A DNA stretch of 64,000 nt from Bugula neritina (GCA_964035545.1 OZ037772.1:3751038-3815037), one strand, 5' to 3'; shown: positions 33,609 through 47,671, counted from the stretch's first letter. The notes: generated by a model from the sequence alone, not told the origin. Numbers and translations are program-made.

Positions 33609-34992
33609 CTATACAGTATATTATGTTATACATTATATTATGTTATACAGTATATTATGTTATACAGTATATTATGTTATACAGTATATTATGTTATACG
33701 TTATATTATGTTATACATTATATTATGTTATACGGTATATTATGTTATACATTATATTATATTATACAGTATATTATGTTATACAGTATATTATGTTATA
33801 CAGTATATTATGTTATACATTATATTATGTTATACAGTATACTATGTTATACAGTATACTATGTTATACAGTATATTATGTTATACAGTATACTATATTA
33901 TACAGTATATTATGTTATACATTATATTATGTTATACAGTATACTATGTTATACAGTATACTATGTTATACAGTATATTATGTTATACGGTATATTATGT
34001 TATACATTATATTATGTTATACGGTATATTATGTTATACATTATATTATGTTATACGGTATATTATGTTATACATTATATTATGTTATACGGTATATTAT
34101 GTCATACATTATATTATGTTATACGGTATATTATGTTATACATTATATTATATTATACAGTATATTATGTTATACAGTATACTATGTTATACAGTATATT
34201 ATGTTATACAGTATATTATGTTATACAGTATATTATGTTATACAGTATATTATGTTATACATTATATTATGTTATACAGTATACTATGTTATACAGTATA
34301 CTATGTTATACAGTATATTATGTTATACAGTATACTATATTATACAGTATATTATGTTATACATTATATTATGTCATACAGTATATTATGTTATACAGTA
34401 TAATGAGTTTTACAGTATATTATGTTATACAGTATATTATGTTATACAGTATACTATGTTATACAGTATATTATGTCATACAGTATATTATGTTTTACAG
34501 TATATTATGGTATACAGTATCTTATGTTATACAGTATATTATGTTATACAGTATACTATGTTATACAGTATACTATGTCATACAGTATATTATGTCATAC
34601 AGTGTACTATGTTATACAGTATACTATGTTATACAGTATACTATGTTATACAGTATACTATGTTATACAGTATATTATGTTATACAGTATACTATGTCAT
34701 ACAGTATATTATGTCATACAGTATATTACGTTATACAGTATATTATGTTATACAGTATATTATGTAATACAGTATACTATGTTATACAGTATATTATGTT
34801 ATACAGTATATTATGTTATACAGTATATTATGTTATACAGTATACTATGTTATACAGTATACTATGTTATACGGTATATTATGTTATACAGTATAATATG
34901 TTATACGGTATATTATGTTATACAGTATAATATGCTATACAGTATACTATGTCATACAGTATACTATGTTATACAGTGTATAATGTTATACA
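33609..34992. repeat. 17-bp satellite array, unit B (about 81 copies)
   Basis: Same unit and flanks as 13951-14757 but about 1.7 times longer. Two extra variants, GTTATACATTATATTAT and GTTATACGGTATATTAT, alternate as a 34-bp higher-order unit, clearest at about 33980-34140. The right third (about 34420-34790) carries the variant block with TTACG shared with unit A. Overlapping plus-frame ORFs up to 435 codons are artefacts. Confidence 0.95.
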
Positions 34993-36364
34993 TAGACTGG
35001 AGTATGATTTATTAATCCAATCAGATGCAAGTATGAACTGCGTGTTCCTGTAAAGTTTAGCCAATCATAATCCTGTGCCAACTTTAGTGTCTCACAGTTA
35101 GTGAACTGCAAAAAAACCAACTCATTCACCACCATGTCAGTCAAATAATATAATATAAAGTATATTATGTAGCAACAGCTGGGCTGTGGTGAAACTCTAC
35201 TAGTCTATATTCTTACATGCAGACATGCATATTTAATTAATTTAACATTTTAAAAATGAACTTAAAATCCAAGAATTTAAAATATGAAACAAAATAATGT
35301 GTCCTATAAAAATAGCACAGCTTCTTAGAAGCAAGTATTTTACGCTTGAACATGCAGAATTTGTACAGCTTATAATGGTGACATTGTTGAATTGATACAC
35401 ACCTCTGATTGGATGTGTTTTACATAATAAAACAATTGTTCATCACTTTTATTATTAGTCTAAGGTTGACAATAATTTACACTGTTAGTTATTGGTTGTA
35501 AACTGATTAGTTCATCATTAAGTACTTGTTTGCTGCTGCCTGGTTTATAACTGCTTATCACAATTTTAATAACAAGGAAATTATCTTCTCTTGTTGTCTT
35601 CAGGTGCTACTGTATTTGACAGGTTTCCCTGTTAATAAAGTAATCTTATACTGATACTGATGACATCCACAAATACTTGTGTAGGGGAACAATTGACTCT
35701 TTTCTACAACAGGAAAAGAATTGGTAAGACACGTACTAATAATATTACATAGCTTATTTTATCAATTTACTTATCCTTAATTTTATTGATTAAAAGTTAC
35801 TTGCATGTAGGCTATTTTATAAATTGTTCCTATAAGACTAATTTGGGTGTACCTATACAATACCAGGATTACATACGACTGTGGGATTATGCGGAGTACA
35901 CATTAAATCATAGACAGTGTCAATAGTAGTTACGGTAGACTTTGCTCTTGGTGAGTTTGTTGGAAGAATTTACAGTCCAGTTCTTCGTGATGGAAAATTT
36001 TAATCTGCAGAGCAACTCTTATTGAAAAACTGTTATATAAAGTTTATTACTTCAAATACTATACAAATATTATTAGTAGCTTGACATTTGTTATCATTAA
36101 GGAGTGTTTAATATAAATATAATACTTGAGATAAACATTCTCATGTGATATACTGCAACCTAAAGTTATATCATATGACTTGACTATCTCTACTAGAGTT
36201 AGGGTGGGTCACCTGACAGCCCACACATATCCATACACTACATCACATACTGTAGGAAAACTGGCACAGCTGAGGCTAGGCTGGCTAATAAGTATGGAGT
36301 AGTTGACCCAGCAGTTAGATACTTTGTTATAGAGACTCTAACTTTCTAGTAGTAGAAATAAAAG

Positions 36365-36788
36365 CAAGAGTGTCCAACCTTTTCAGAGCGAGGGCCACTG
36401 CATGAAAGCAATTAATACTTCATGACGAAGGCCATATTGGACACGTTAGCTTGCTCTGATGGCCACAGCATCAGTATTTTTAAATTTACTTTATTCCAAA
36501 TTCCTATAAATCACTACACAATAAAGTTCCAATAGTTACTGTTTTATAGCATGTGTATAAGTAAGACATTAGAAAGATAGCTTCTCACTCTAATCCATGT
36601 ATACATGTGAAATATTGTTTTAGTTTTTTGCCTTTGAGGGCCACATATAAATGTAGGCTGGGGGCCACTTAAATGTAGGCTGGGAGCCACATAAATGTGG
36701 GCTGGGGGCCACATAAATGTAGGCTGGGGGCCACATAAATGTAGGCTGGGGGCCACATCCGGCCTGGGCCGCCTGTTGAAAAGCCCTG
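36365..36788. mobile_element. hAT-like MITE with internal 21-bp repeats, unit B
   Basis: Paralogue of 16132-16536 with the same ends. The 21-bp GGGCCACATAAATGTAGGCTG repeat is at about 36648-36757, with about five copies, one more than in A. Confidence 0.6.
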
Positions 36789-37299
36789 CTTTAAATAGTT
36801 GGTATGTTAGTATGCCAGTGACCTAAAATTTAATGATCACTCTAGTGTTATTTTACACTTAACACAATTCAAATATTGTACATAATAATATATACTATAC
36901 TCCATTAGTATAGTATAGTAGTTGTCACCACCTGCAGGATGGTCACATGACCACTGCTACTTCTCAGACAGTTCACTAAATGACAGAATGAGAAGAATGA
37001 TGGCTGATCAGATGTATAATAACATAGTTTATCAGTTCACTTGCAGTCTTAAATTATTTTTGTTGAAAGTTAGTTGCTTGCATTTTAAAACTTGTTAATA
37101 AAACTATTATAACTATACAATACTAGGTTTATATGTGACTGCAATGGAATATTTACAATGAAATTTACAGTCCAGTTCTTCGTGATGGAAATTTTTTATC
37201 TGCAGAAGAGCTCTAACTGAAAAACTGTTATCTAAAGTTTGTTACTTAGAGTACTATACAAATATTATTAGCAGCTTGACATTTGTTATCATTAAGGGG

Positions 37300-38308
37300 T
37301 GATAATGGTACAATTGGCAAAATAGGTAAAACTATATAGCACATTTTTAATATTAAGGTTTGAGGCAGGTTAAGTAGTTATAGGAAGGAGTTAAGGTTTG
37401 AGAATGAGGTTCTGAGTTTGGGTTTTGAGTTTGGTGGTTTACCCTCCTAATTACGCTTAACGTACTGTACGCCATAACAGCAAATTTCAGCCACTCCTGG
37501 TATAAGTTGCAGCGTTAATCAAGCACTGCTTGGCTCAAAAAATCACACCAGGCAGAGTTGATATGGTACTATAAAATTTAAAAAATACTTTCCGCTGGTT
37601 TGTTTTAATCGCTTATTGTTGATTTAATTTAATAAATTCAAAAGTTTCAAAGGATCAAAATATCTTTTTCCCCTTGCTTAAATTAAACTCAGCTTAAAAA
37701 TGTAGATTTCACTAATTACTAAAGTATGCAAACCAACAATGTAAAAATTAATTGGACAGCTTAAATATTTTTATTATTCAAATTAGTTTGCACAATTATA
37801 TATTTAATAGACACATATATTTAAAGGAGAGGTTTCTTTTTTTAAATGCTTTTATCTAGTCAAGAACATTATTATCACATTTTTTGAAAATAATGTTGCA
37901 ATAATTTGTGAATAATATTCAAAGGAGTACAAGTTATAACCGCAGACAAGAATTAGCCTTATTATGATTGGTCATAGCTCAACGTCATGTGTTGTACTTT
38001 ATGCCAGTGTGTGACGCATGCTGAACAAACGTAACAGCAGGGCAATTTTATTTTTACCGTTTACCGTAAGGTAAATGTGAATAAGGGGTTAGAGTTGAGG
38101 GTTTGATTTTGGAGTTTAAGAAAACTTATAAATACCAGTAAGCCATTTTTCCTGCTAGGCTTTTTCCATTTGTGCCCTTGATACCAGAACCATTATAACC
38201 TGCGTGCCATTTTACCTGCGTGCCATTTTATTTATGCCATTTTACCTGTGCCATTATTACTTGTGCCATTATTATACCTGTGCCATTTTCCCTCTGCCAT
38301 TATTACCT
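37300..38308. mobile_element. About 1-kb element with GGTRATAATGG inverted ends
   Basis: The left end is GGTGATAATGGTACAATTGG and the right end complements GGTAATAATGGCAGAGGG. The last 130 bp are seven to eight degenerate repeats whose complement is GGTAAAATGGCACRNR, a subterminal repeat typical of some non-autonomous DNA transposons. The interior is AT-rich and has no transposase frame. Unit A retains only the left half (17184-17735). Confidence 0.55.
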
Positions 38309-39115
38309 AAAATCAACTACATTACATCACATGCTGTAGGAACACTGGCACTTGTTATCTAAAGTTTGTTACTTCAAGTACTATACAAATATTATTATTA
38401 GCTTGACATTTCTTATCCCTAAGGGGTGTTTAATATAAATATAATACTTGAGATAAACATTCTCATGTGATATAATGTAGCCTGAAGTTATATCACATGA
38501 CTTGACTATTTCTACTAGAGTTAGGGTGGGTCACCTGACAGCCCACACATACAACTACACTATACACCACATGCTGTAGGAACACTGGCACAGCTGAGGC
38601 TAGGCTGACTAATAAGTATGGAATAGTTGACCCAGCAGTTAAATACTTTGTTATAGAGACTCTAACTTTCTAGTATTAGAATATAAATATTACTCTAAAG
38701 ATTTGGTATATCAGAGAGCCAGTCACTTAACACCAATTATAAACTTGGTTGTCTCAATCAGAGCTGGTCTCTGTGTATTTCAGTGTGTTTTAAAGGTTCT
38801 CTGAAGCTTCCCCGGTCATTATACGAGCTGCCTTTAAATATATACAATAGTTTTAATACAATACAAAGACAATTATTGTTAACACATGTCAAGTAACAGA
38901 ACAGGAATAAGGCCTCTCTGATAGTTATTTGAATATCTACAAGAAGTATAACTAAATATACAATAATAACTACATATCTAGAAACATGCAGAATATTATA
39001 CTAGAAGAAATCTCTTGTAACAAAGTATTGTTACATAACTGGAAGATAGAGAAACTATATTTCTCAATTCAGAACACAATCTGCAATCAGCATTCAGTGC
39101 TGAAATTAAGCAAAA

Positions 39116-39200
39116 GCGATGACAGTTGTTATATGAATATAATAATATCATGATGTAAATAATGATAATGATATTATATTCATATACCAAATGTCATTGC
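39116..39200. repeat. Hairpin upstream of TRIM-like gene B
   Basis: Same fold-back as 18933-19018, differing by a small loop deletion and one arm substitution. Arms remain paired. Confidence 0.65.
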
Positions 39201-39224
39201 AGTTCCCTAAGCCAAGCGTAACTG

Positions 39225-39342
39225 GGTATTGTAGGTCACGTGACTCTACAGATACACGCCCCTTCCGTTGTAACATTATAACGTCATTGAACACAGTCAT
39301 TCACACGTTGACTGAAGAGGGCTACACACTAATAACTCGGAG
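39225..39342 (+). promoter_or_regulatory. Presumed promoter and 5' UTR exon of TRIM-like gene B
   Basis: GTCACGTGAC at 39235-39244, ATAACGTCATTG, and an AACTCGGAG/GTTAGT donor at 39343 all match unit A. The acceptor would be at 40817. Confidence 0.45.
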
Positions 39343-41330
39343 GTTAGTATAACATTTATAGACCTAGTTTATCAATAGTCGGCAATCAGTATAAGTATTA
39401 CATTTACTACATTGCTATAACTATTAGAACTAGATTCAGTGTTGCAATCAGTTTTAATACCACGCTCGCTACCATCATCATTAAATTTATTTAAAATGAT
39501 TATCTTAACAAGTTATACTTATAGTAGGTTTATTAATATTATTATTTATAACCAGTGAGTCACTTATCTTTACTTTGTGAATTTATGATTGTAACACTGA
39601 ATAGCATTATCATCATTATAATTATAATAATAATTATAATTATGATTGCAAGTTTTTAAATTAATGTTACACTCACTCGATTTGAATATCAGAATATCTT
39701 ACCACTGGCACTAGTCAGTTATTATTGACAGTGCATAGTGATCACTGCAAGTGAGTGCATGTGAGACATTGTCATACCCTGCACATTCCAATGCACTGCC
39801 CTTCTGTATTCATTGTGAATAGCATATTTAGTTGGCTTATATTATTTTACTCAGCTTTGATTAAACAACTAACATGTAGTGCACTGCTCTAATTTATGTA
39901 ACAACACTAGTTGCTGCTATCTTTACCTCTAAATTTATATCATTTAAAAAACTAACATATTTACATGATAGATGATAGGTATTAAAATTAAAGTTACATA
40001 ATTGGAATTGACTATTCTATAGATTACTGAGAATATAAGGTTAGCCGCATTTATATGATGTTGTAGACATAAAATATGAGGTTAGTGTTAACAAATCATT
40101 TGCTAGGTAAGAGTGTAGAATAAATAATTTGCTAGAGATGAGTGTAGAAGCTGCCAACTCATGAAACAACTACACCTGACCTAACAGAAGCATATAAACG
40201 TGTTAAATTAGTTTGTTTCACACCACCATAGTTTCTATTAGATGATTAGAATAGCAAACTAGCAATTGATGGCATGTTTCCTGACAGATGGAAGGGTGAC
40301 TCTAAGTAACAAATTAAATCATGCATCACGAACACTGCAGAAATGTTAAAATGAGTTTTGTCATGTAGATTATTGAGAAAACAAATAATTTCCAACACCC
40401 AGCACAAAATATTTCATAGAACTATGTTTTCTCACACTGCTATGTTCCCCCTGTTTAGTGTCTTACGCATGCTATACACTCCTTGCTATGGAATAGTGCA
40501 AAGTACACCCTGGGAAGGAACAAAGTCTATCCTATGCTCAGGTGTAGACTCTGTCCCAGTAGTGTGTCAAAATACTCAGTTAGAAACACATTATTATTGG
40601 GAGTTCATGAAATATCCAGCTTATATAAGCAGCTGAGTCAAGTTCTGCTGTTTGTTCATAAAATTATTACGTAACTCACTGGTATTCATGTTTCACTTCT
40701 ACTCTACATTTTGATGGTCTGGTTATGACTTAGAACTTAATAGGCCAGTCTTTGGTTGGGAAACCTTCACAGATGTAGTGTAAAATATTATGCTAAGAGT
40801 ATGTGTATCTTTCACAGCACTTCCTTATCATATAACCAAGATGGCAGAATCCAGAGTTGTGAAAAAGAGACTAAACAATTCGTATCGCTGTGGGTACTGC
40901 TCGCAGTACTTCAACAAACTTGAAGATCCCAGAACTCTGCCCTGTCTGCATGTGTACTGCATGAGATGTTTGAAGACTGACATCGGTGGTAGGAAGGATC
41001 ATATCAGATGTGCTTATTGTAGGTGAGTTACAGTACATAACACAATATATCATGTCATAGGCTTGCATATGATTTTCTCACTATCATCTAGGAGTTGTCT
41101 GATCTGTGTCTATGAAAAGCAAACAATACTGTATGTTCTATGTGAACTCTGGTTACTAACTTGTGGAGTGTGTGGATATCTTTTCATTAGGTTAAAAAGA
41201 TATCTGTTATGTAGATTACATCATCAGCTGTCCTCTCTTGTTGAATTGTGGTGCTGTTGGATGTCATGGGATTGGGGTTGTCTCCTCATTATATTATTTT
41301 GTTCTCATACAGTACAAGTACTTGTTAGAG

Positions 41331-41843
41331 CAGTGGTTCTCAACCTTTTTCATACCATTCCCACTTTCATACATGTTTACTGTTGATTCCCCTCCCTTTT
41401 GACAATCGGAAATTTTTATGAGTGACAAAATGATAATATAGATTACAATACAATATTTTTCCATTACATTTAAATACAATATAGTTATTTCTGATAATTA
41501 TATTATGCATGTGTAAAACACAGAGCAGTTCAATTAATGATATTATGGCTGCAGCTGATGACATTGTAGGCTACCAGCTTGCTTTCAAACCTCCCACCCC
41601 AACCCTTAAACCCCAACCCCGAAATTGAAATTAAAAACACATTCATGTAGAAGTAGACTGAGATGGCAGAACTGGTTAAATGGATAAGCTAAGATGAAGG
41701 CTTATAGATATACAGGTACATGTAACTTGCAAGGGCTCAAAAGTCTTCAACAAACTGCTTGAAATTTTTAAAATCAAAATCTCAGCTCTCCCTAAAAAGC
41801 CCAAATTCCCTCTTAGAAGAATCCCCCAGGTTGGGAACCGCTG
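41331..41843. mobile_element. hAT-type MITE in intron 1, unit B
   Basis: It starts with the canonical CAGTGGTTCTCAACCTTTTT and ends with the complement of CAGCGGTTCCCAACCTGGGG. It is better preserved at the left terminus than its unit-A copy. Flanks TGTTAGAG and TGTTGAAT are a degraded 8-bp duplication. Confidence 0.8.
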
Positions 41844-42800
41844 TGTTGAATTGACTTGTGTTTACTATCTTCTTTCCTGTGTTTACTATTTTCTTTCCTG
41901 TGTTTATAAACATGTATGATTTTGTCATGACAACACAGTTGTAGCACAAAGTATAGTTTACTAGTAAGTAGTGATTGTGTAGTGAGAGTGGAGTGTCTGG
42001 TTATTGTCCATGGTTATGTGTAATCTGTAAGGAGTAGAATTATATTATTTTAATATAATGTTGAGAGAGGTACTTTTATAATGGCAGTTTGCTCAATAGC
42101 TTTAGTTCTAAGGCGATAGACTCATAGCTCTGGAGTCTAGCAGCTGCTACTATTACCACTAGCTGTTCAAAATTCGGGCTGCCAAAGCATAATAGCCATT
42201 GACAAGGCCAAGCAGTCACTGGGAAATTATTTGACTAAAGAGCAGGTCTTATGACAATTAGTAGTCAGTCCCTTAGACAGGAATCAGTGATTCTGTGACC
42301 TATTTAGTTAAATCCAATGCTGAAATTTTGATTGACTATTAGATAGCCATCACAATTTTATTTGGTAGTGAGTTGTACAATATATTATTATGGGGTGTCA
42401 ATCAGTGTCTAATATAGTCTGTGAATTGAGTGTTTACTTTAGCTTAGATGAGTTGATTACTTCTTCTACCATCAGTCAGTTGTATTAAGTGTTACTTTGT
42501 ATTGAGTGAATAGTGTTAAGGATTTGGGCCTATATTATGCCACCCCCCCCCCTCTGACTCAGACTGTGACCCAACCTGCTGCACATACATAGCAGTACTA
42601 CACTGAAGATAGTTAACATGTGCATATATCATCCTACTAGTAATGGATTACTAAGTACAAGTTATCCTATGACTCACTCTTCTTATGCTAGCTGCACGAG
42701 ATAGACAACACTCACACGTGACACGAACTCACAGTGCACTAGCTCTTGACACATTGCCAAGGATGATGAAATGACAGTTTCGCGCCACTCCTAGCAGTTA

Positions 42801-43144
42801 GCCTAGGGCCACACGGTGCGTATTTTCGCATGCGAAAATTGAAATCACAAGTAGCAAAGGTGTCCACTGTAGCGTCAGTGATGCATGATAAATAAAGTTT
42901 TCATTTTTAAATCGCACTCGCTTTCAATAAAACGCAATTTACTGGAATGTAGCACTAAAATAAAGAAGTTGGGCTCGCTGAATAACTATCAGCCAATTAG
43001 GTGACGACGACGGAGACGATTCGCACTTGCGTTGAGAATGCAGAGCGACAAGTGCAAAGGTTTTCTCAACACGCACAGTGGACACCTTTGCTACTTGTGA
43101 TTTCAATTTTCGCATGCGAAAATACGCACAGTGTGGCCCTAGGC
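42801..43144. mobile_element. Harbinger-like MITE, 344 bp, TTA target duplication
   Basis: Terminal inverted repeats of about 69 bp begin GCCTAGGGCCACAC and are nearly perfect (GGTGCG versus TGTGCG is the main difference). They contain TTTTCGCATGCGAAAA and end at CAAAGGTGTCCACTGT. The element is flanked by TTA at 42798-42800 and 43145-43147. The paralogous site in unit A (TTA at 22607-22609, CAGTTAGAGTGG) is empty and holds one TTA. A 3-bp TWA duplication is the hallmark of PIF/Harbinger transposition. The interior (about 200 bp) is non-coding; a 69-codon ORF through it is not a gene. Confidence 0.9.
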
Positions 43145-44395
43145 TTAGAGTGGCAGGGAATAGTTGTAGTATGTTGTAGTATTGGCTCTTCAGAATTCAC
43201 CCCTCAGTAACTAGTTGCATTGCACAAACTTGCAACAATAGTGAATAATTATTGACAATATGGCCTCCACTCAGTAGTTAACTAGTAATTTATCTATCAT
43301 TTTACTCTACAAGTTACAGTTGAGTCTATTTGTTAAGTAGCAGTTCTTTGTCATGAGTGACTATTTTCCAGCATATTAAGTACATAATATAGTCAAGTGT
43401 GTTTGTGTGATAGCCTGTGGTCTATATAATGAATGTGTGTTGATGAGTGATGAGTATTTATTTGAGTATTTGTCAGGGACATAGCTGTGTGTGTGGATGG
43501 AATATTTCATTACTTGAGATATACTAAACACAGCTAACACAGGTAACATACTGATTGCTATATATTGTAGGAAAGATCACTATGACATCACAGATCCCAC
43601 AACACTACCAGTAGCTCAGCATGGAGACCCCTTAGAATACAAGTCTCCACCCAAACCTGCACCCATTCCTTGCGATGTGTGTAAAGGTGGAACACAAGCT
43701 GCTGTGTTTTGTCTTGAGAGTCAAAAAAAATTGTGTCAGCAGCATCAAGAAGTGAGTCTTTCTTATGTCATTTCTCAAGATTAGTTACTAAACCAGTTCT
43801 TGTTTGTATGTAGAATATTATTGAAAAGAAATGTTGAGTCTGTGTGACTTTTTATACTAAACACACAGTTTCACAGTGCAGTGAGTCAACTATGACAGAC
43901 TTGTTGGTGAAAATACAACCAACTAAACTGTTGACCTTTATTATACAGAATCACAGAGAGCTGATGGGAGATAGACATCAGTTTATTGACATTGAGGTCT
44001 ACAGAGCTTCTCCCCAAAGATATACTATAACTGAATGTGAACATCATAAACAGGAACAGCTGACAGAAGTGTGTTCCAAGTGTCACCAGATATTCTGTAT
44101 GAGATGTGACATGAGGACTGGCTGTAATGATAAGCCAGGTATTTACTTGCTGTTTCTATTTCTGTAGAAAGAAACTGAGAAATATTACAAGAACCTGTTA
44201 TTTAATATTTTATTATTAAAGTGAGTTATGTAACAGTAAAAGAGGAAGTCAGTTTGTCAGCATTAAGGTTTGTGTGAGACAGAAGTGGATAGTGCAGGAG
44301 TTTATATTCTCACTGTTATGCTGAATATATTTTAGTATATCTCATCCTTCAAGTGTCTGTTCCCTTGATAAGATGGTATAGGCATAGCTTTAACT

Positions 44396-45044
44396 CAGTG
44401 GTGTCTCACCTTTTTCATACCATCCTCCTTTTTATGATTATTTTCTATTAAGTTTCCGCCTTTTTGATAAAATTGTAATTTCATTTATAAAGAAAATCTT
44501 GGACAGGTTGTTTTCCTAATAATTCATTGAGTGTAGAAAAAAGCACTTTGTATTTGACATGGACCAGTGTCTGCCACAGCTTCAGTTCAGCTTTGAAAGC
44601 ATTGATGCTGGTATTAAAAGCAGTGAGTTGATAATTATACTCATTCATTTTAGGTTCAAAGTTTTTAGTACAGCAAATATAACTACTAGGTATGCAGTAA
44701 ATAGTTTGTGGCGATCAGTTCTACTGACTGCAAAAACTTCCTGTTGGTTTTTACTTTCAATAAACCTTTTAGCCTCCATTCGTAGTAGGAGGGGTAGCAG
44801 CTAGAGTAGAGTGAATATTAGACACATGGATGTAGAAGTAAACTTAGATTGTAGAGTGTAATGTGGATAAATAAATGAACTACATAAAATGAAGGAGTTA
44901 TAATTATACATATTCATGTAACCTGGAACACAAGGCAAGAGCTCAAAAAGCTGGTAACAAACTCTGTGAAATTTTAGAAATGAAAACCCCTAAAAAACTC
45001 AAATTTCCTGTGAAGGGGAATTTCCCCAAGGTTGAGAGCAACTG
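44396..45044. mobile_element. hAT-type MITE in intron 3, unit B
   Basis: Paralogue of 23856-24482. It starts CAGTGGTGTCTCACCTTTTT and its right end complements CAGTTGCTCTCAACCTTGGG. Flanks CTTTAACT and CTTTAATT form an 8-bp duplication with one mismatch. An 81-codon ORF inside is not conserved in A. Confidence 0.75.
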
Positions 45045-47671
45045 CTTTAATTTTTTCAACTATTTCATTCCAAGTGCAGTGATTAATGAGCTAACCTGTG
45101 AAATATTTCTAGTCCAACCAACTGTCTAGTTATCACATAGTATGTGTATAGTGATACACCATCAACCTGTAGGTACAGGTAGTAGGTGTAAAATAAGTAC
45201 AATGTCATTTCTATAATAACGTTTTTATAAATAGTGTGATTTTATGTATACAGAGGAGACAGTAGCATTCCATGACTTGGCATCTTTGAGTGATTTGTCT
45301 TGTGAGTTACGAGAAAGTCTGACTGGTGGAATAGAGACTCTGTCTGAGAAAGTTGCAGAGTTGAATGACATCTCAAAGGATGCCTGGAAAGAACTGAGTA
45401 AAATAGAAGATGAAGTGAAGAAGATGGTTGCCAGAGTAAACGCTGTAGCTGACGCTCAGGTATGCTGACATGGTGATGTCATGTAATGTATTTCTGTTTG
45501 TCTGAAATTGGAATTTGCATCTGGTCTTTGAGTTGTAATCAGAAATGAATTTTATTTGCCACTAGAATTAACTGGCCATTAAAGTATTATCATTCTGTGT
45601 AAAAGTAGCAGTAGTCATTCATCACATGTTACTCAGTGCAGAGGAACCTGTCAATACAGATGACTCACTCATCCTTCTGCAACTGTCAATCACTCACACA
45701 GAGAGGTTGGCTGTCTGAGTGATTGACAGGTGTCAGGAGGAGGAGGAGGAGGAGACTAGTCACGTGATGTACTAGCTCTCTGCTGTGTATAGAGTGTCAC
45801 GTGACTGAGTCATTGTCCACTCAGTGGGTGATCTGTCTCTTTCATTTCAAGTGCAGAGGTTGTGAGGTGCAGATGTGGTTACACTGTGTTACTATTTATT
45901 AGATAGAAGAGATTAGAAAGAGAGCTACAAACCTGAGGCTAGAAATATATGGATATTTGAAGAGCTGCACACAGATAGTGGATAATTATAGAATAGAGCT
46001 GGCCTTGAGTAAGACAATGGGCAGACAGTCTCTGCTGGACACAGTACAACATGCAGTTGATAAGTTCAATGATGCAGGGATTGTGAGAGACTACAAAGAG
46101 ATGAGTGAGAAGATGGAAAAGGCTACAGATATTGGTGTAATAGAGAAGTGTGTACTTCCAGACAGCATCTTGGTACCAACATGTAGGTGGAGTCTATAAA
46201 TAGTAACACTAACTATAAATAACTTTCTGCTTGTAATCATGTGAGTTGCTTTCACTGGATATTTAAATAGTAGAATAAGTAGATAGAGTTTGTTTATCAG
46301 AGAATTGAGTTTTGTTCTACTCTCACATTATGAGACATTCCTGCAGTGTTTCAGAGTTAATGATGTATAAGTGAGCTGCTAAACTGTGTTATGCTGACTA
46401 CCTGCTGTCAGTATTAACAAGATATTCTCACTTAGACCTGTGCATCACGTAGCAACTTGTAGTAACTACAGACTGATTGTATTTAAAATATCTTTTAATT
46501 TCAAGTTTGAAAAGCTGTTCCCACCTCCTCAGGTGATGAGATTCTCAAATTATAGAATTGTTATTTTGTTGTTGCAGACAGTGAAGACAGTCTGGGACTG
46601 AAGCTGCTGCAGCCACCATCTTCTCTACAGTCTGATGGACTTCCTGTACGTGACTCGTGTGGCACAGTAAACATCTCAGCTGATGGACATGTGATGTGTC
46701 GGACACGAGAAGGTGTAAAAGTAATAAATAGAGACACTCTGGATACTATCAGCTCAGTGAAACACACCAACACTACACTGCGGGGATAGATAATCCAACC
46801 TGAAGGGGTGATGGTTGGCAGCTGGTGTAACGAAGAGGAGGAAACATTTGAAGTCTCACTTCTTGATCCGAACTCCTTGGAGAAGACTCGCTCTCTCTAC
46901 AAGCATTCAATAGATGTACCCTTCCTTTACTATAGAATAGCTCAGCACGACTCACTGCTCTATATTGTAGACAGGAGGGAGAAACAGCTGGTAGTCTGTA
47001 ATCTAGTTGACAATAAAATACAGAAGTTCCCACTTCCTGAGATGAAGTACCCTCTACCTGTATGCATCCTCCCAGACTCAACTCTCCTCATAGGAGACTT
47101 CACTGTAGATGGTAAAGTGAGAAGATATAAAGTAGAGAACACAACTCTCTCTCTAATGTGGGAGTTCCCTCGCATCTCACATCCATCTGGTATTTCCTTT
47201 GATCCAACATCTGAACTGATTCACATCTGTACACTGAGTGGACCTCTCCTCATCCTCTCACTTGAAGGTAAATACTCTGCTTATTATAGTAAGTTTACTT
47301 ATTTTATATATAATTATGTTGCAGTAAATAATATATTTTAATTATTAACAGTAAACAACTTCCACTCTTAAGATATATTATGATATTGTTAGTATTTATC
47401 AAGTCACTGATGTTATTTTCAGCTAAAAGTTATGTAATAAAGACTGTAACATGCTGATAGTAGATGTTATATTCTTCATCACATGACTTGTAGCTAATAA
47501 TAATATTAGTGAATAATACTGCCTCCCTACAATAAGTTTATTTCCAGCTGCAGTAACATGCAGGATGTAAGCACAGGTAAAAGTGTATATTATATTGTAT
47601 AGGTTTAAGGTGTACTCTGTGTAGTGTGCAGTGAGCTCTTAGTAAACTCTCTATTCAGTCTTCCTTTCCAA

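Larger units (their letters stand above)
34993..39219. repeat. Repeat-rich spacer, unit B
   Basis: This stretch is collinear with unit A 14758-19039 and contains the same spacer repeats (GTCCAGTTCTTCGTGATGG... blocks at about 35968, 37168 and, truncated, 38350). No coding exon is supported. Confidence 0.8.

Noticed and set aside
42801-43144. 69-codon ORF starting at 43001 inside the MITE
   Set aside because: Lies within a non-autonomous inverted-repeat element and runs out through its terminal repeat into flanking DNA.
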